From: Diplosphaera chodatii | Lineage: Eukaryota > Chlorophyta > Trebouxiophyceae > Prasiolales > Stichococcaceae | Length of the DNA: 64,000 nucleotides | Reading direction: 5' to 3' | Assembly: GCA_032358165.1 (NCBI GenBank) | Contig: JAALGY010000037.1 | Span: 1,327,001 to 1,391,000, forward strand | Part shown: positions 10,601-21,159 of the stretch, in pieces | Position numbering within the stretch: the first letter of the stretch is position 1 | Layout of the letters: each line of letters starts with the position of its first letter | Position numbers and translations under genes: made by a program | The notes under the pieces: generated by a model | The model's input: the letters and a program-made list of their open reading frames with translations, nothing else | What the model was told of the DNA's origin: nothing | Database searches by the model: none

Positions 10601-13600
10601 GCCCCAGCGCCGCACCAACGCTGCTCTTGCTCACGCACATGGCAGCAGGAAGGCGTCTGTGGCGGACGAGTTTGCGGACTTCATGGCAGAGTTGCGGCGG
10701 GGCATTGCGCAGGGCGTCAGAGCCACGTCCAGGTGAGCAAGAAGCAGGCGCAGGCAGTGATGTGCGGCAACCGACGAGTGTGTTGTTTGCTATTTGTCGA
10801 GTTGCACTGATTGACAGGTCAAAGCGCTAGTGAACGCCCCTGAGCCGAGAGTGCCGCAGGCGACCTCAAGTGGCATCGCTCTCTGATGCCTTGCACGCCA
10901 CCTGATGCAGGCTACCCATGCACGCCAGCCGCAGCTTCAGCAACCTGCTCGGGCAGGGCGCACTGCCGGACCCAGGGTACCAGGCATTTGATGGCAGGCA
11001 TGCCAGGCAGCGCAGCCAGCAGCGCCAGACGGCCAGCCCCCGGTCCGCAGCAGCGGTGAGAGGCGACTTTGATTGCAAGAATCATTCCTGCAACAGTCCC
11101 TGTCTCCTGGGAGTTCCTCCCATTGTCGCAGCAATGACTTTCCAGGGTGCAGCATGAATTCATGTGCCCCTCTGCTTCTACACCGATCTCAAGTTTGGCG
11201 GCGAGGGATGATAAATGTACCACTCAGCTGCGAGGGTGTGTGCACCGCAGGCTGAGGAGCTGGAGGGATTGGCGGCGTCCGGCAAGCAGGCCGAGCCGGC
11301 GGCGGCGCACCTCGCGCGCATCGAGCGGCACATGCGGGAGCGCAAGCTGCAGGCCGCCACGCTCACAGAGCGCCTCGCCAGGGTCGGGGACCAGGTGCTT
11401 CCACCAATCTAAAGTCGTTCGACACCAGCGTTGTGCATGTACAGGCAGCCGCCACTGGCCTGCCCCCAGGTGGCCCGAACCCCAGGCACGCTGCATGGCT
11501 GTCAGACGTCCTGCATCCCATGCTGTGATGGCCGATGTGCAGGCGGATGCGGACGATGTGAGCAGCTCGCGGGAGGCCAAGCAGCTGGCGTACTTCCTGT
11601 TTTGGAATGTGCGGCCGCCCGACACCGACAGGTAGGCCTGCCGGGGTGCCATCACTGCGGTTGTGCTGTCCGCGCGCATCAACCTGGTGCAGATCGGCAA
11701 TGCAGGCAGGGTCAACTGCAACCCTGCAAACGGGCAGCCCAGCCTTGCAGGCAGCATGTAGAGGTGGCAGATCTGGAGGCGTTCCTGCCGCCCGACAAGG
11801 CAGCCGCGGCATTGACGACCCTGGATGTCGACCGTGATGGGAAGGTGTCGCTGCACGACATGCGGGAGGCCGTGCTGCAGGTAGGGGACATTGCGCTGCA
11901 TCTGTTGACTGTGCTGCAAGCAAACAGCATACGGGACGGATGAGAACATGTGCGCCGACATGGCAGCCTGGCTACAGTTTGGGCGATGCTAGCCCTCTCA
12001 TCGTGAAAAGTGCTTCCAGCAAGAATGGACCGCAGCACCCGCCCGGCCTGCAGATCTACAAGGAGCGCAAGCACCTAGCCTTCACGCTGGCGGACGCCAA
12101 GTCGGTGGTGGCGCGCCTGGAGTTCCTGCTGGGCGTGGCGGCGCACGCGGTGGCGGCGCTGCTGTACCTGCTCATCTTCAGGGTGCGCTTTCGCTGTTGG
12201 CACCTGGGTTTCTGAGGGTCTGAGCCGCGTATCCGTGCTTGAGATCTCACGCTTGAATGCGGTGGCCACGCTGTTGTGGCGCTGCTGTACCTGCTCATCT
12301 TCAGGGTGCGCCTGCGCCAGCAGCACATGGCATACGTGGGGATTCGTCGCAGCCGGCGCTCGCACTTTCAGGAGTGAACATAACTGTTGCGGTGTTGGCT
12401 GCAGGTGGACGTTGGCCGTGTGTGGCTGACGTTCAGCTCCTGCCTGCTGGCGTTCGTCTTCGTGTTTGGTGAGTACGGCCCCTCATGTCACTCATGGCCC
12501 GACTCGTCTGTCACCACAACGAACAGTCTGATCAGCACATGCTGTCTGTACGATGGCCAGCAGGCTTCACTCCTTGTCCCATGGCCCCTGCGCTGTGCAG
12601 GCAACAACATCCGCAGCGTGTACGAATCAGTCATCTTCCTGTTCGCGGTGCACCCCTTCGACATCGGCGACGTCATCCTGCACAATGACAAGGACTGGTG
12701 CGCTCGACCGGCCACGAAGTGACCACCGCTTGCCGTCAGTATGGAGCGCGACTGCAATGCTGCGGCACAGCATGGCAAGGTATTCTTCACGAACCGCATG
12801 CTAGCCCTCAGCCCTACGGCCTAGTCATCTGAGGGGGTCGTCAGATGTGCAGGTGCAACATAGAGGAGATTGGGCTGCTCAACACCGTGGTCACCCGCTG
12901 GTGAGCTCCTGTCGTTCCTACTTCATCATGATCTGCAGATGCAATGCTCTAGGTTTGACATTGCGTCATGTGTGCCTGACGACATGGTGTGTCGAGGGCA
13001 GCCTGCAAGGCATCACATCAGCACTGCATTTTTCAATGGTCCTTACCCACCCAACCATTTAATTGCATGTGTCACCATGCCTGATATGGCTGCATGTAGC
13101 GCAGGGACGGCCTGAAGCTGTGGCTGCCAAACGCCAAGCTGGCGGAGAACCCCCTGACCAACGTCAGCCGCTCGGGGGACCGCTGGGAAGGCTTCAAGGT
13201 GACTCATTCCGAAGCGCGGCATCCTCATCATGTTGCGTGCCGCAGCCTGCTCACTGGAGACGGCACAGACGCCACCAGGCTGCCTGGCACTGACCGCCAG
13301 CTGCAGCGCTACGTACACTATGCAGGTGTCGCAAGGCTGGTCATGCGGCATGTGCGCAGGTTGCAATCGACATTGCGACGCCACCAGAGGTGTTCGAAGC
13401 GGTGAAGCTGGACCTGGAAGCGTTCTTTGCCGACAACCCCGGCGAGTACAGCGGCAAGTTCCTGTGCGTGGCGAACTCGCCGGGGACCCGCTCAAGTACA
13501 CGCTGTAAGTCCACGGCATGTCGCTGCTTGAAGCGTCCCTGTCGATCAGTTGCTGTACAGCCAGTGCTGGCTCAATGTACATCTGCGGCCGCTAGCTGAT

Positions 13601-14109
13601 ACGGCGTCGTGTGTCCTGCAGCCAGCTGCACGGTGTCAAGGTGGCACTCTGCTGCAGGCAACACGCCAGCAGTTGTCAGTCGTCACTGAAATTGAATCCG
13701 AGTCTGGCACGCTTTGGCAATGCAGGTGTGTCTGGTGGGGCTACAGCCACCCCGGGGTGGAGCTCGGCCGCATGAGCCTCGCGCGCCATGGCCTGTACAT
13801 GCGGGTCGCTGCAAGGCTGGCGGCCCTCGGCGTGAAGTACACCCTGCCGCCATACCAGGTACTTTACACAGATGTCCGATTTGCCCTGCGCCCTGCTGTG
13901 TCGCCTGAGAACGATGGACTTACGAGTGAGTCTGCATCTGGCAGTGCATGCACTGGCGTAGGAGTCTCAAAGTGATGCGCTCATGGCAGGCTGCAACTTG
14001 CCTACAGGGCATGGCGCAGCCGCCAACAGCCGCTCAGCCCTTGCGCCCGCCTGGGGAGGGCGCGGACTTCATGCCGGCATTTGCCCAGAAGAGCGGACTG
14101 CGGTTGTAG
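7691..14109 (+). CDS. MscS/MSL-type mechanosensitive channel with EF-hand-like loop (one apparent frameshift)
   Basis: Twenty-one exons: 7691..7926, 8091..8251, 8351..8841, 8994..9146, 9335..9493, 9688..9813, 9942..10064, 10250..10342, 10572..10732, 10911..11055, 11251..11394, 11543..11631, 11751..11880, 12054..12182, 12405..12468, 12601..12697, 12853..12900, 13105..13198, 13360..13504, 13726..13858, 14008..14109. All phases close except exon 19. About 1007 aa if one missing base is allowed. Residues 1-300 are a disordered cytosolic tail with a run of nine prolines. Hydrophobic helices follow (LAPAMVMAAF, WCLFAAGTVPLWY, ALLLPLFLLVF, CLLIAAGANVL), then an EF-hand-like loop DVDRDGKVSLHD, then two helices (AAHAVAALLYLLIF, SSCLLAFVFVFG) leading into the MscS signature AVHPFDIGDVILHND and the beta domain. 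This is the eukaryotic MSL layout with a calcium-binding loop before the pore helix, as in fission-yeast Msy1/Msy2. It should open under membrane tension; which membrane is unclear. Exon 19 lacks one base near 13480, so either the gene is damaged, the assembly is wrong, or a donor at 13464 is used. Confidence 0.78.
8143..8169. repeat. CCG trinucleotide run (poly-Pro)
   Basis: About nine CCG/GCC units within MscS exon 2, read as nine consecutive prolines in the cytosolic N-terminal tail. Such runs vary in length by slippage; in-frame changes would be tolerated in a disordered region. Confidence 0.7.
12155..12311 (+). repeat. 34-bp direct repeat: exon end plus splice donor copied into the next intron
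   Basis: The segment 12155-12188, which covers the last 28 bases of MscS exon 14 and the first bases of its donor (gtgcgc), recurs perfectly at 12278-12311 inside the following intron, 123 bp downstream. Sequence just upstream of the copy (12255-12277) is similar but diverged from the matching exon sequence, so the duplication was originally longer and has decayed. The intronic copy still carries an intact donor and might compete as an alternative 5' splice site. Confidence 0.75.
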
Positions 14110-14823
14110 CCGTGGCAACATGCTAGGAACCGGTAGTCTGGTGTAGCCTCCCTGCCGCGCGCAGGCCGAAAAGTCCTCGAGGGCACTGCTACACCTGAGG
14201 CAAAGGGTTGTGGTGCGCAGAGTATGCCCAAAGGCGCCACTGAAGCACACGTGGTAAAGCACTTTTCTTACATACTGTCCCCTGATGCATGCTGATATTC
14301 CTGATGCTCGATACTGATGGTGCTACAGAGCTGACGTCCAACATGCAAGCAGCTGGCAAGCTACACTGATGTTGATGCACACAATACACCTTTGCAAGCT
14401 GCTATGACCACGCTGATACAGAGACTGTGAAGAGCAAAGCGGCTGAGTCCCCCTCAAAACCCTACTGATGTTGTATATGTACCCGGCAAGGTATACAGGC
14501 CAACACGAGGCCTCGCTGAGCTGATGTCACTGTTCCCTCTCACGCATACAAGGGGTGCCAGATGGAAGCGCAATCTGATGCGTCCTTCTGTGTTCTGAAT
14601 GGTCGGGCGGTGTTGTACTGAACGAGGCTGCCAGCAGCGGGACAGAGCCTGGCCGCTGGGCAGCATGTCACGAAACCATCGTCATCAGCCATGTGGCAGG
14701 GCGTTGCCTGGCATGCTGGTGTTGTGCATTATGGCGACACCCAAAACGGCGGGGGCCTCCGGTGGGCGCTGCAGGAACGCAGTCGGTGCTGACCGGCATG
14801 TCTGCTCCGCCAGGGGTGGAGGC
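14110..14823. other. Convergent intergenic region
   Basis: About 710 bp between the 3' ends of the MscS gene (+) and the Ala-rich helical-repeat gene (-). It should hold both 3' UTRs. I see no further gene. Confidence 0.4.
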
Positions 14824-17800
14824 TCAGGCCGCGGCCGCCGCCCGCAGCATGGGCGTCAGCAGCAGCGAGACGGCAGTGATGCCGCCCATGAGCCTGCAGC
14901 AAGTGGGCAGTGCCTGATGATTAGGGTGTAGTTCAACCGCACGCCCTGCTGCCACGAGCGACACGACAACGCCGCAGGCTGCTGTCCCACCACGAGTCAC
15001 ACAGGCACCACGATGCGGCCCTGCAGGCGCAGCTGGCACAGGCATCCTGCAAACTGTACACACCCGCTCTGGCTGACAAGCATCAGACAGGTACTGCCGG
15101 GTCATGACCCAAGCAGGCACACGATGGCGCGGCGTGTGCAGGAGCACCAGCAGCCCCCGATGTGCTGCAACCACCAGCAGGGAGTGCGTCATTCGGCAGT
15201 GCCATGCGGCCAACACATTTGCATCTGACCTGTCATAGTCGCGGGGCAGCAGCGGGCGCAGCCGCCGCAGCCGCACCCACAACGCGGTTGAAACAGTGCC
15301 CCAGTCGGCGTCACCGCCGCCGCCCCCGGCAGCCCTGTCGGGGACGAGCGCCGTCTCTGGATCGGCAGCGGCGACGCACTCCAGCGCCTGCGGACATGTG
15401 GACATGGGTGCTCACAAATGCAGCGGTTGCAGTAGGCATGTATGTATATGGCCACCTGCATCACGCAACTCACTCAGGCGTGAGCAACAAAGAGCGGGTG
15501 TGCAGCCGCCAGTGTATCAGATGGGCGTGGTGTCGGTAATCCACGTACCTGCAGCAGCATCTGGCAGCACATGCTGTTCTCCTGCAGCGACACGCCGCTG
15601 CGCTGCAGCTGCGCGACTGCCGCGACCGGCTGCTGTTCTGCAGCAGCTGGGGCGACGCCAGCAGCGGCAATGGTGGTGGCGGGACCCAGGTAGGCTCCCA
15701 CGGTGGTAATCCCGGCGTCCATGCCAATGGGCTGGTGCATGCCGGCGCCCTCGGCGGCGGCAAAGCGGATGCGCACGCCCGGCATGCTGCCTGCGGCGGC
15801 GGTGCTGGCGGCGGCGTCGGCGGGCCCCCCTGCAGCGGCCTGCGGTGCGGCCGGGGCGGTCGGCGGCGGCGCGGTTGTGTGGGCCTCCGGACCCGGCACG
15901 GCAGCAGCCGCGGCTCCTGCTGCGGCGTCTGCTCGCTCGGCGGCGGCCGCCATGGCGGCGGCGAATGCGGACTGGAATGGAGACGGGTGTGGTGTTGCTG
16001 ACTCTGCAGGTAGGGTGGCGATGGTTGCAGCTGGTGCCACCGCCTCAGTCTCCACCGTCTCAGCAGCTGTCTCCGCACCGTCCGCCTGACCCGCGGCAGC
16101 CGCCATGGCCGCAGCAAAGGCGGACCGCCTCAGGTCACCCGCCGGCGGCGAGGCCGGCGTCGGGCGCTCGGCCGCCCGACTCGCGAGGGCGGCCGCCACA
16201 TGCGCCGCGTTTGCCGCCAGGGCGCTGGCAGGCAGGCGGGCGTCCGCTGGCGATGTGGGGGCGGCCAGCTCGCCGGAGGGGGCCGGTGAGATCGCGGAGT
16301 CTGCGAGGCTCGGGACCCCTGCTGCCGCGGCCGCCGCCACGCCGAGAGCCGCGTGACGCCTCGCGACCCGGGTGCGCGGCTGCGCCCCGGCACCCACCCC
16401 GGGGTGACTTGCTGCGGCGTCCGCGACGGACGCCGCCTGCGGGCGATCCGCGGCGGCAGCGGTGCGGCTGTGGTGCGCGCCGCCGCTGCTGCTCGCACCG
16501 CTGCTGCCGCCGTCGGTGATGCTGCCGATGCCGCTGCGCCCGCCGTGCCCTGCCAGGCGCCCAAGCGCAGAGACCAGGTCGTCGAGTGCACCGTTCGTCG
16601 CGGCCGCGGCAGCGGCCTCCTCGCCCCACCCCGCGCTGTGCAGCAGGCCTGCAGACGGCAGCCGTGCGTCAGACGCCTCACGGGGCAGGGTATCACATGG
16701 CACTCCGCCGCATCAGGGCACAGACTCTGTGAAGTCTCCACGGTCCAGCGCAACCGCAGGCCGGCTGCTTCCCCTGAGCACGCCGCTGATACTTCTGCAG
16801 CTGAGTCGGAGTCATGACCCACCTGTGAGCATGGTCGCAGCACGAAGGACGTCGGGCTCGGCGGCGTCGGCCGGGCGCAGGAGGTTCGCTCCAGGGCCGG
16901 CGTCGCAGCGGGCGAAGCGCAGCACCGCCAGCGCCGCCGCCGTCATCTGCGCCGGCGTGCGCAGCAGCAGCGACGCCACCCGCTGCCGCACCTGAGCAGC
17001 GGCATCAGAGCCGTCAGCACCCCGAGCAGCGCTGCCCACCGGCAGTGTTTCAGGCGCCAAGCAGCATGTGCTCCCGGCAGCACGCTGTCAGATGGGGGTC
17101 CGCAGCAGGCGGCATTCAAGCCTCACCCGGCACCAGGCACCTCACTACATCCGAACATCAAACTAGTTGCACAGCAAACATGGGCCGCACAGCAGGCCTG
17201 CAGGCAGGCAAAGCACCTGGCCGGCGGGCCACGCGGCGGACGCCTCGCAGAAGGCGGCGCAGTCTGCGACCGCCAGCTGCACCACCGCAAACGCCGAGTA
17301 GGCGCCGGCCGCCAGGCCCCGCCCTGCAGCGGCGGCTTCGCCGGCCGGCCCTGCAGCTGCCGCGCCGGCCGCCAGCGCCGCCAGGTTGCAGCCGAAACCG
17401 CCGCCGTCGGCAGCGTTCGACTCGGAGGTGTTGCTGTCGATGATGTGAGTGGAGTAGGGGTTGGGGCGGCCGACGAACGCCACCAGGCCATCTATGGCCG
17501 CGTCCGCAGCGACCCGTTCCTCCTCTGCAGCAACCAGCACACGCCCGCTCGTGTCGGTTCAGCCACGTCTCACCGTAGTGCAGTGCATGCACCTGCCAGC
17601 GAAGCTGGGCCGGCGCCTGATCCCGCATGCAAGGGTCTACAGCCGGCGCCAAAGGAAAATGATGCAGTTTACCAATGCATGCAAATCGTGTTTTAAATTA
17701 TTCAGTTTAATAGATAGTACCAAATATAAATCTACTTCATTGTTATTATCTGGTATTGAAACAGCTGGCTGCGCCTCCCCACCTGAGGCGTGCGGCCTGC

Positions 17801-19960
17801 TGCGCGCGGCGAGCGCCCCATCCAGCAGCGCCACCAGCGCCGAGTTGGCCAGCAGCTCCAGGCGCGAGCGCAGCACCTGGGCCGCCAGCCCGCCCGGGTC
17901 GCCACCCCCTCCGCCGCCGCCCTTGGACACCCCTGCTCCAGGAGTCGTGAAATCGCCACCCGCAGTGCAGCCGCCGCCGCCGCCGCCTGTGCCGCCATGA
18001 CCGGCACGAGCTGGGGAGTCTGCGGACAGCCAGCCGGCCCAGGCCCACTGCAGCGCGGCCGCCGCCAGCGCCATCACGCGGTCGCCCTTGACCGGCTGCA
18101 GCGGGCCGCCCCGCTGCAGGGCCTCTGCCGCCGGCGCCACACCCGCACCGTCGGCACTTGGGCACACAACTTCAGCGCCGCCGCCGCCGCCGCTGCCGCC
18201 ACTGCTGCTGATATCGTTATCAGTGGCAGCTGCAGGCGCCGCGGTGGCGGCCAGCAGGCTGACGAGGAGCGCAGCGGCCTCGGCGGCCTGCGAACTCGGC
18301 CGCAGCCTCGGCGCGACGCCCGACGCAGCACCCAGCTCGGCAGCTGCCGCGGCGGCCGCAGGGTTGGCAGGGGAGGGGATGGGCAGTATTGACTCCAGGG
18401 CATCCGCAGCCGCCAGCCGCAGCGCGCCGCCCGCCGCTGCGTCCGCCGCCGCCGCCGCCGCCGCCAGGGTGTCGGCGTGGCCGCGCAGCGCCGCCGCCCA
18501 GGCGGCCGCAGCCCTGCCCTGTAGCACACCGCCGTAGCCGGTCCCAGCGTTGCTCGGGGTGGCGGCGGCGGGCTGGGCTGCCGAGCCGGCCGCGGATGTG
18601 TCAGAGTGTGCTTCCGCTGCATCCAGGGCTTCCGCCATGCCGTGGGCGGCGCGCGCCAGCAGGAAAGAGACGTCGGAAGCGGCTTCCGGCGGCAGCCGCG
18701 CGTCGTGGCGGCCGGCCAGCAGCTGCAGCCCGCGCAGCGCGCGCCACAGGTCGGTGCCCGCCTGCTGTAGCGTATACCACCCGTCAGCATGCAGCTGCTG
18801 CTTACCCAAGGGGGTACATGATTGACGCAGTTTTCGGGAATGCCAACGGATGCACAGTCCCCATTCCCAGCGTTCTGCATCCCTTGTAACAACGTTGCCT
18901 GGTGCTCAGCGGCTCTGTGAGTGCGAGCAGCAGGTGGATCCTCCACTCACGCACCTGCTGAACGTTGCTGTTGTGCGCCTCCCGTGTGCCGCCTGCACCG
19001 GCGCCAGCTGCAGGCCCCTCAGCTTCAGCAGTCCGTGTGTGTTCGGCGGCCAGCCGTGCAGCATCCCTGCTGTGAGCCGTGCCGACGGCCTCGACGTGCA
19101 GCGCCACCTCAAGGCGGCGCGCGAGGCCGACCGCCAGCCGTGCAGCGGCGTTCAGAGTCTCCGGCTCCAGAGTCTGGCACACAGATACATCACCACAGTC
19201 AATTATGACGAACAGCACACAACCACCATGCATGGTCGTCAAGCAGTGGCAGTTTTGCGAGCACAAGCCCTGCCAGAAAACAAGCAGCCTAGTGCCAGCA
19301 AGCTGTGTCAGCGGGCTCAGCTCACGCACTGATCAGCGTTGACTAACAGATCAGTGCCTCGGCAGTGGGCTGTGTTCTGCCGCACCTGCCGCTGATCGCC
19401 CTGGTCGGCCGTTGAGGTGCGGCCCAGGGCCAGCAGCAGCGCCGCTGCTGAGGTCGCTGCAGAGGTGCTGCCGCAGCCGCCACTTCCACCGCCGCCGTTC
19501 CTTTTGTCGCCGCCAATGGTGTGCAGGTGCTCCTGATCAGAAGCGGCAGCGGCGGCCATGGCGCCCGCGTGGCCGGCAGCAGCACCGGCCGCAGCGCGGC
19601 CAGCGCTGCAGGGAGGGCCACGGCGCTCTCCCCCTCGCACGTCGCCACCCCCGCGAGTGCCAGAGCGCCCGGCAGCATCCAGCTGGCGTCAGGCGCCACC
19701 GCCGCCGCTGCTTGCAGCAGCTGCGGCCGGCGGCCGATGGCCGCCGCTATGTCGGCATGCAGCCCATCTGCGGATGCCCACCACGGGGGCGGCTGCTGTG
19801 CAAGCTCGCCGCAGCATTTGGCAAGCGCTATGTATGCTGCGGCGGCAACGTCTTGTGCCTCAGCCTGCAGCTTTCCTGCAAGCTGCTCAACCAGCTGCAT
19901 GCTGGGACGCTTCGCTTTGTTGCCGCAGGCTGCTCCGGCTGGCAGGCTTTGCTCAGTCAT
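14824..19960 (-). CDS. Large alanine-rich helical-repeat (HEAT/ARM-like) protein of unknown function
   Basis: Nine-exon model complement(join(14824..14893,15230..15387,15549..16648,16823..16991,17217..17524,17783..18764,18955..19173,19386..19532,19586..19960)), about 1175 aa; every phase closes. The protein is mostly short amphipathic helices such as VEQLAGKLQAEAQDVAAAAY, TLNAAARLAVGLARRLEVAL, GTDLWRALRGLQLLAG, EEERVAADAAIDGLVAFVGR and STALWVRLRRLRPLL, which together suggest a HEAT/ARM-like alpha-solenoid. Low-complexity Ala, Gly and Ser stretches interrupt the solenoid. The C-terminus ends LMGGITAVSLLLTPMLR plus alanines. There is no catalytic motif, signal peptide or clear membrane segment. 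I could not assign a named family; such solenoids commonly serve as transport receptors or assembly scaffolds. The first intron (19533-19585) would be only 53 bp and is the weakest join. The exon at 15549-16648 is nearly half alanine and is the least constrained part. Confidence 0.55.
17640..17760. other. AT-rich island in an intron of the helical-repeat gene
   Basis: Within the 258-bp intron 17525-17782, roughly 17685-17757 is strongly AT-rich (many A/T runs such as tttaaattattc and aaatataaat), while flanking sequence is very GC-rich. The composition shift is abrupt at the right edge (17758-17765). It may be a short insertion of organellar DNA or a decayed AT-rich element. Both strands are open through it by chance in one frame. 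Confidence 0.6.
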
Positions 19961-21159
19961 CCTGCAGGCATGGAGCAACCCTGAGCTTTAGGGTGCTGCA
20001 CGGTGTGAATAGGCGGACTGCCGACCTGCAGCGGTGCAAAGACGTTGCTCAGACTTCAGTGTGCCGTTTGCTGCCCCGCCCGCTCACGAGGGGCCACTGA
20101 CAAACCGATCAGAAGCCTGTCAGACCGTCCTTTGAACGCGTCCTGCGAGTGACTGGTACACACGAGCCGAGATGGCCCCTCACCCGCTGGTTGGCCGCTC
20201 ATGGTTCATGACCTGGCCATCAATGCCGTTTGCAGCAGGCGGCGCCGCTGCGATCGCCGCCTGAGCGCCGGTCAACCCGGTACTCTCAGACACCATCCAG
20301 GCTGGAGCTCACGCCGCCTCTGGCCCGCCGCCTGAAAAGCATAACAAGCTCAAATTTCACATCTGATGACAGGGAGCATGAGCAAGGGCGGCTGTGGTGC
20401 TGCGTTCTTTGGTCCAAGCCACTTGTGCGCCTCCACCAGCGGGATTCAAAAGGGTCACCTGCGGGGGTTTTATTCATGGCAGGCGTAGGCGTCGCCTCAG
20501 CCGCCCATCAATGCTCAGCAAACGATCTTCAAAACAGCATCGTGCTTCTGCTTGCCAGATTTCCGCCGCGTTAGCAGCCTTGGCGCCGTTCATGGCTCCA
20601 GTTAACCCGGACACTTGACAGCGTGCCCGTACTTGGGGGTGAAAAATTGCAGTGCCATTCATCTGTTGCTGGCTTGCAACTTACGATAGAGCGCCGTCCG
20701 CGCCAGGCAGGCAGTCTTTGGCGTTGTTCGTTCGAGTGATTTTAGCCAGGAGCTCTCTTCGGTCCTGAGCGCAGATTGCAACGATGAAAGGGTCCTTGCC
20801 ACAGGCATGACCATCATCATCGAGCTGCAGCTTCAAGCACCCCATTGCAGCGGTGTCAGACTGACTTCGAACGGTCAAGGACGACTGCAGATGCAACCCT
20901 TGCACCCATGTGCGTCGCACAGTGCGTGTCGCAGCATGCTCTGCAGCCTGGTCACCACTGCTGCGGGCGATCAGCAGTGAATCCTGCCAGCGTAACCCGA
21001 CTCGGCAGACACATAAGCTCCCCGCTGACGCGGGTCAGTGGGCGGCCCACGCGCAGCTGTCTATCACCCGATAGCTGGGCCGCTCGGCTCCGTTCAGCGC
21101 GGCGCCGCGAGCACCGTCCGTCGGCGGCGGGGTGTGCCGGCACACCAACAGCGGCAGCG
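19961..21159. promoter_or_regulatory. Divergent intergenic region (helical-repeat gene / tRNase Z)
   Basis: About 1.2 kb between two genes transcribed away from each other, expected to hold both promoters and 5' UTRs. Open frames up to about 160 codons occur but lack family motifs. No tRNA-like or repeat structure was recognised. Confidence 0.35.

Noticed and set aside
15845..16519. Long plus-strand open frame (about 224 codons) over the helical-repeat gene
   Set aside because: It is the antisense of the large Ala-rich exon; GC-rich codons keep opposite frames open. It has no splice support or motif.
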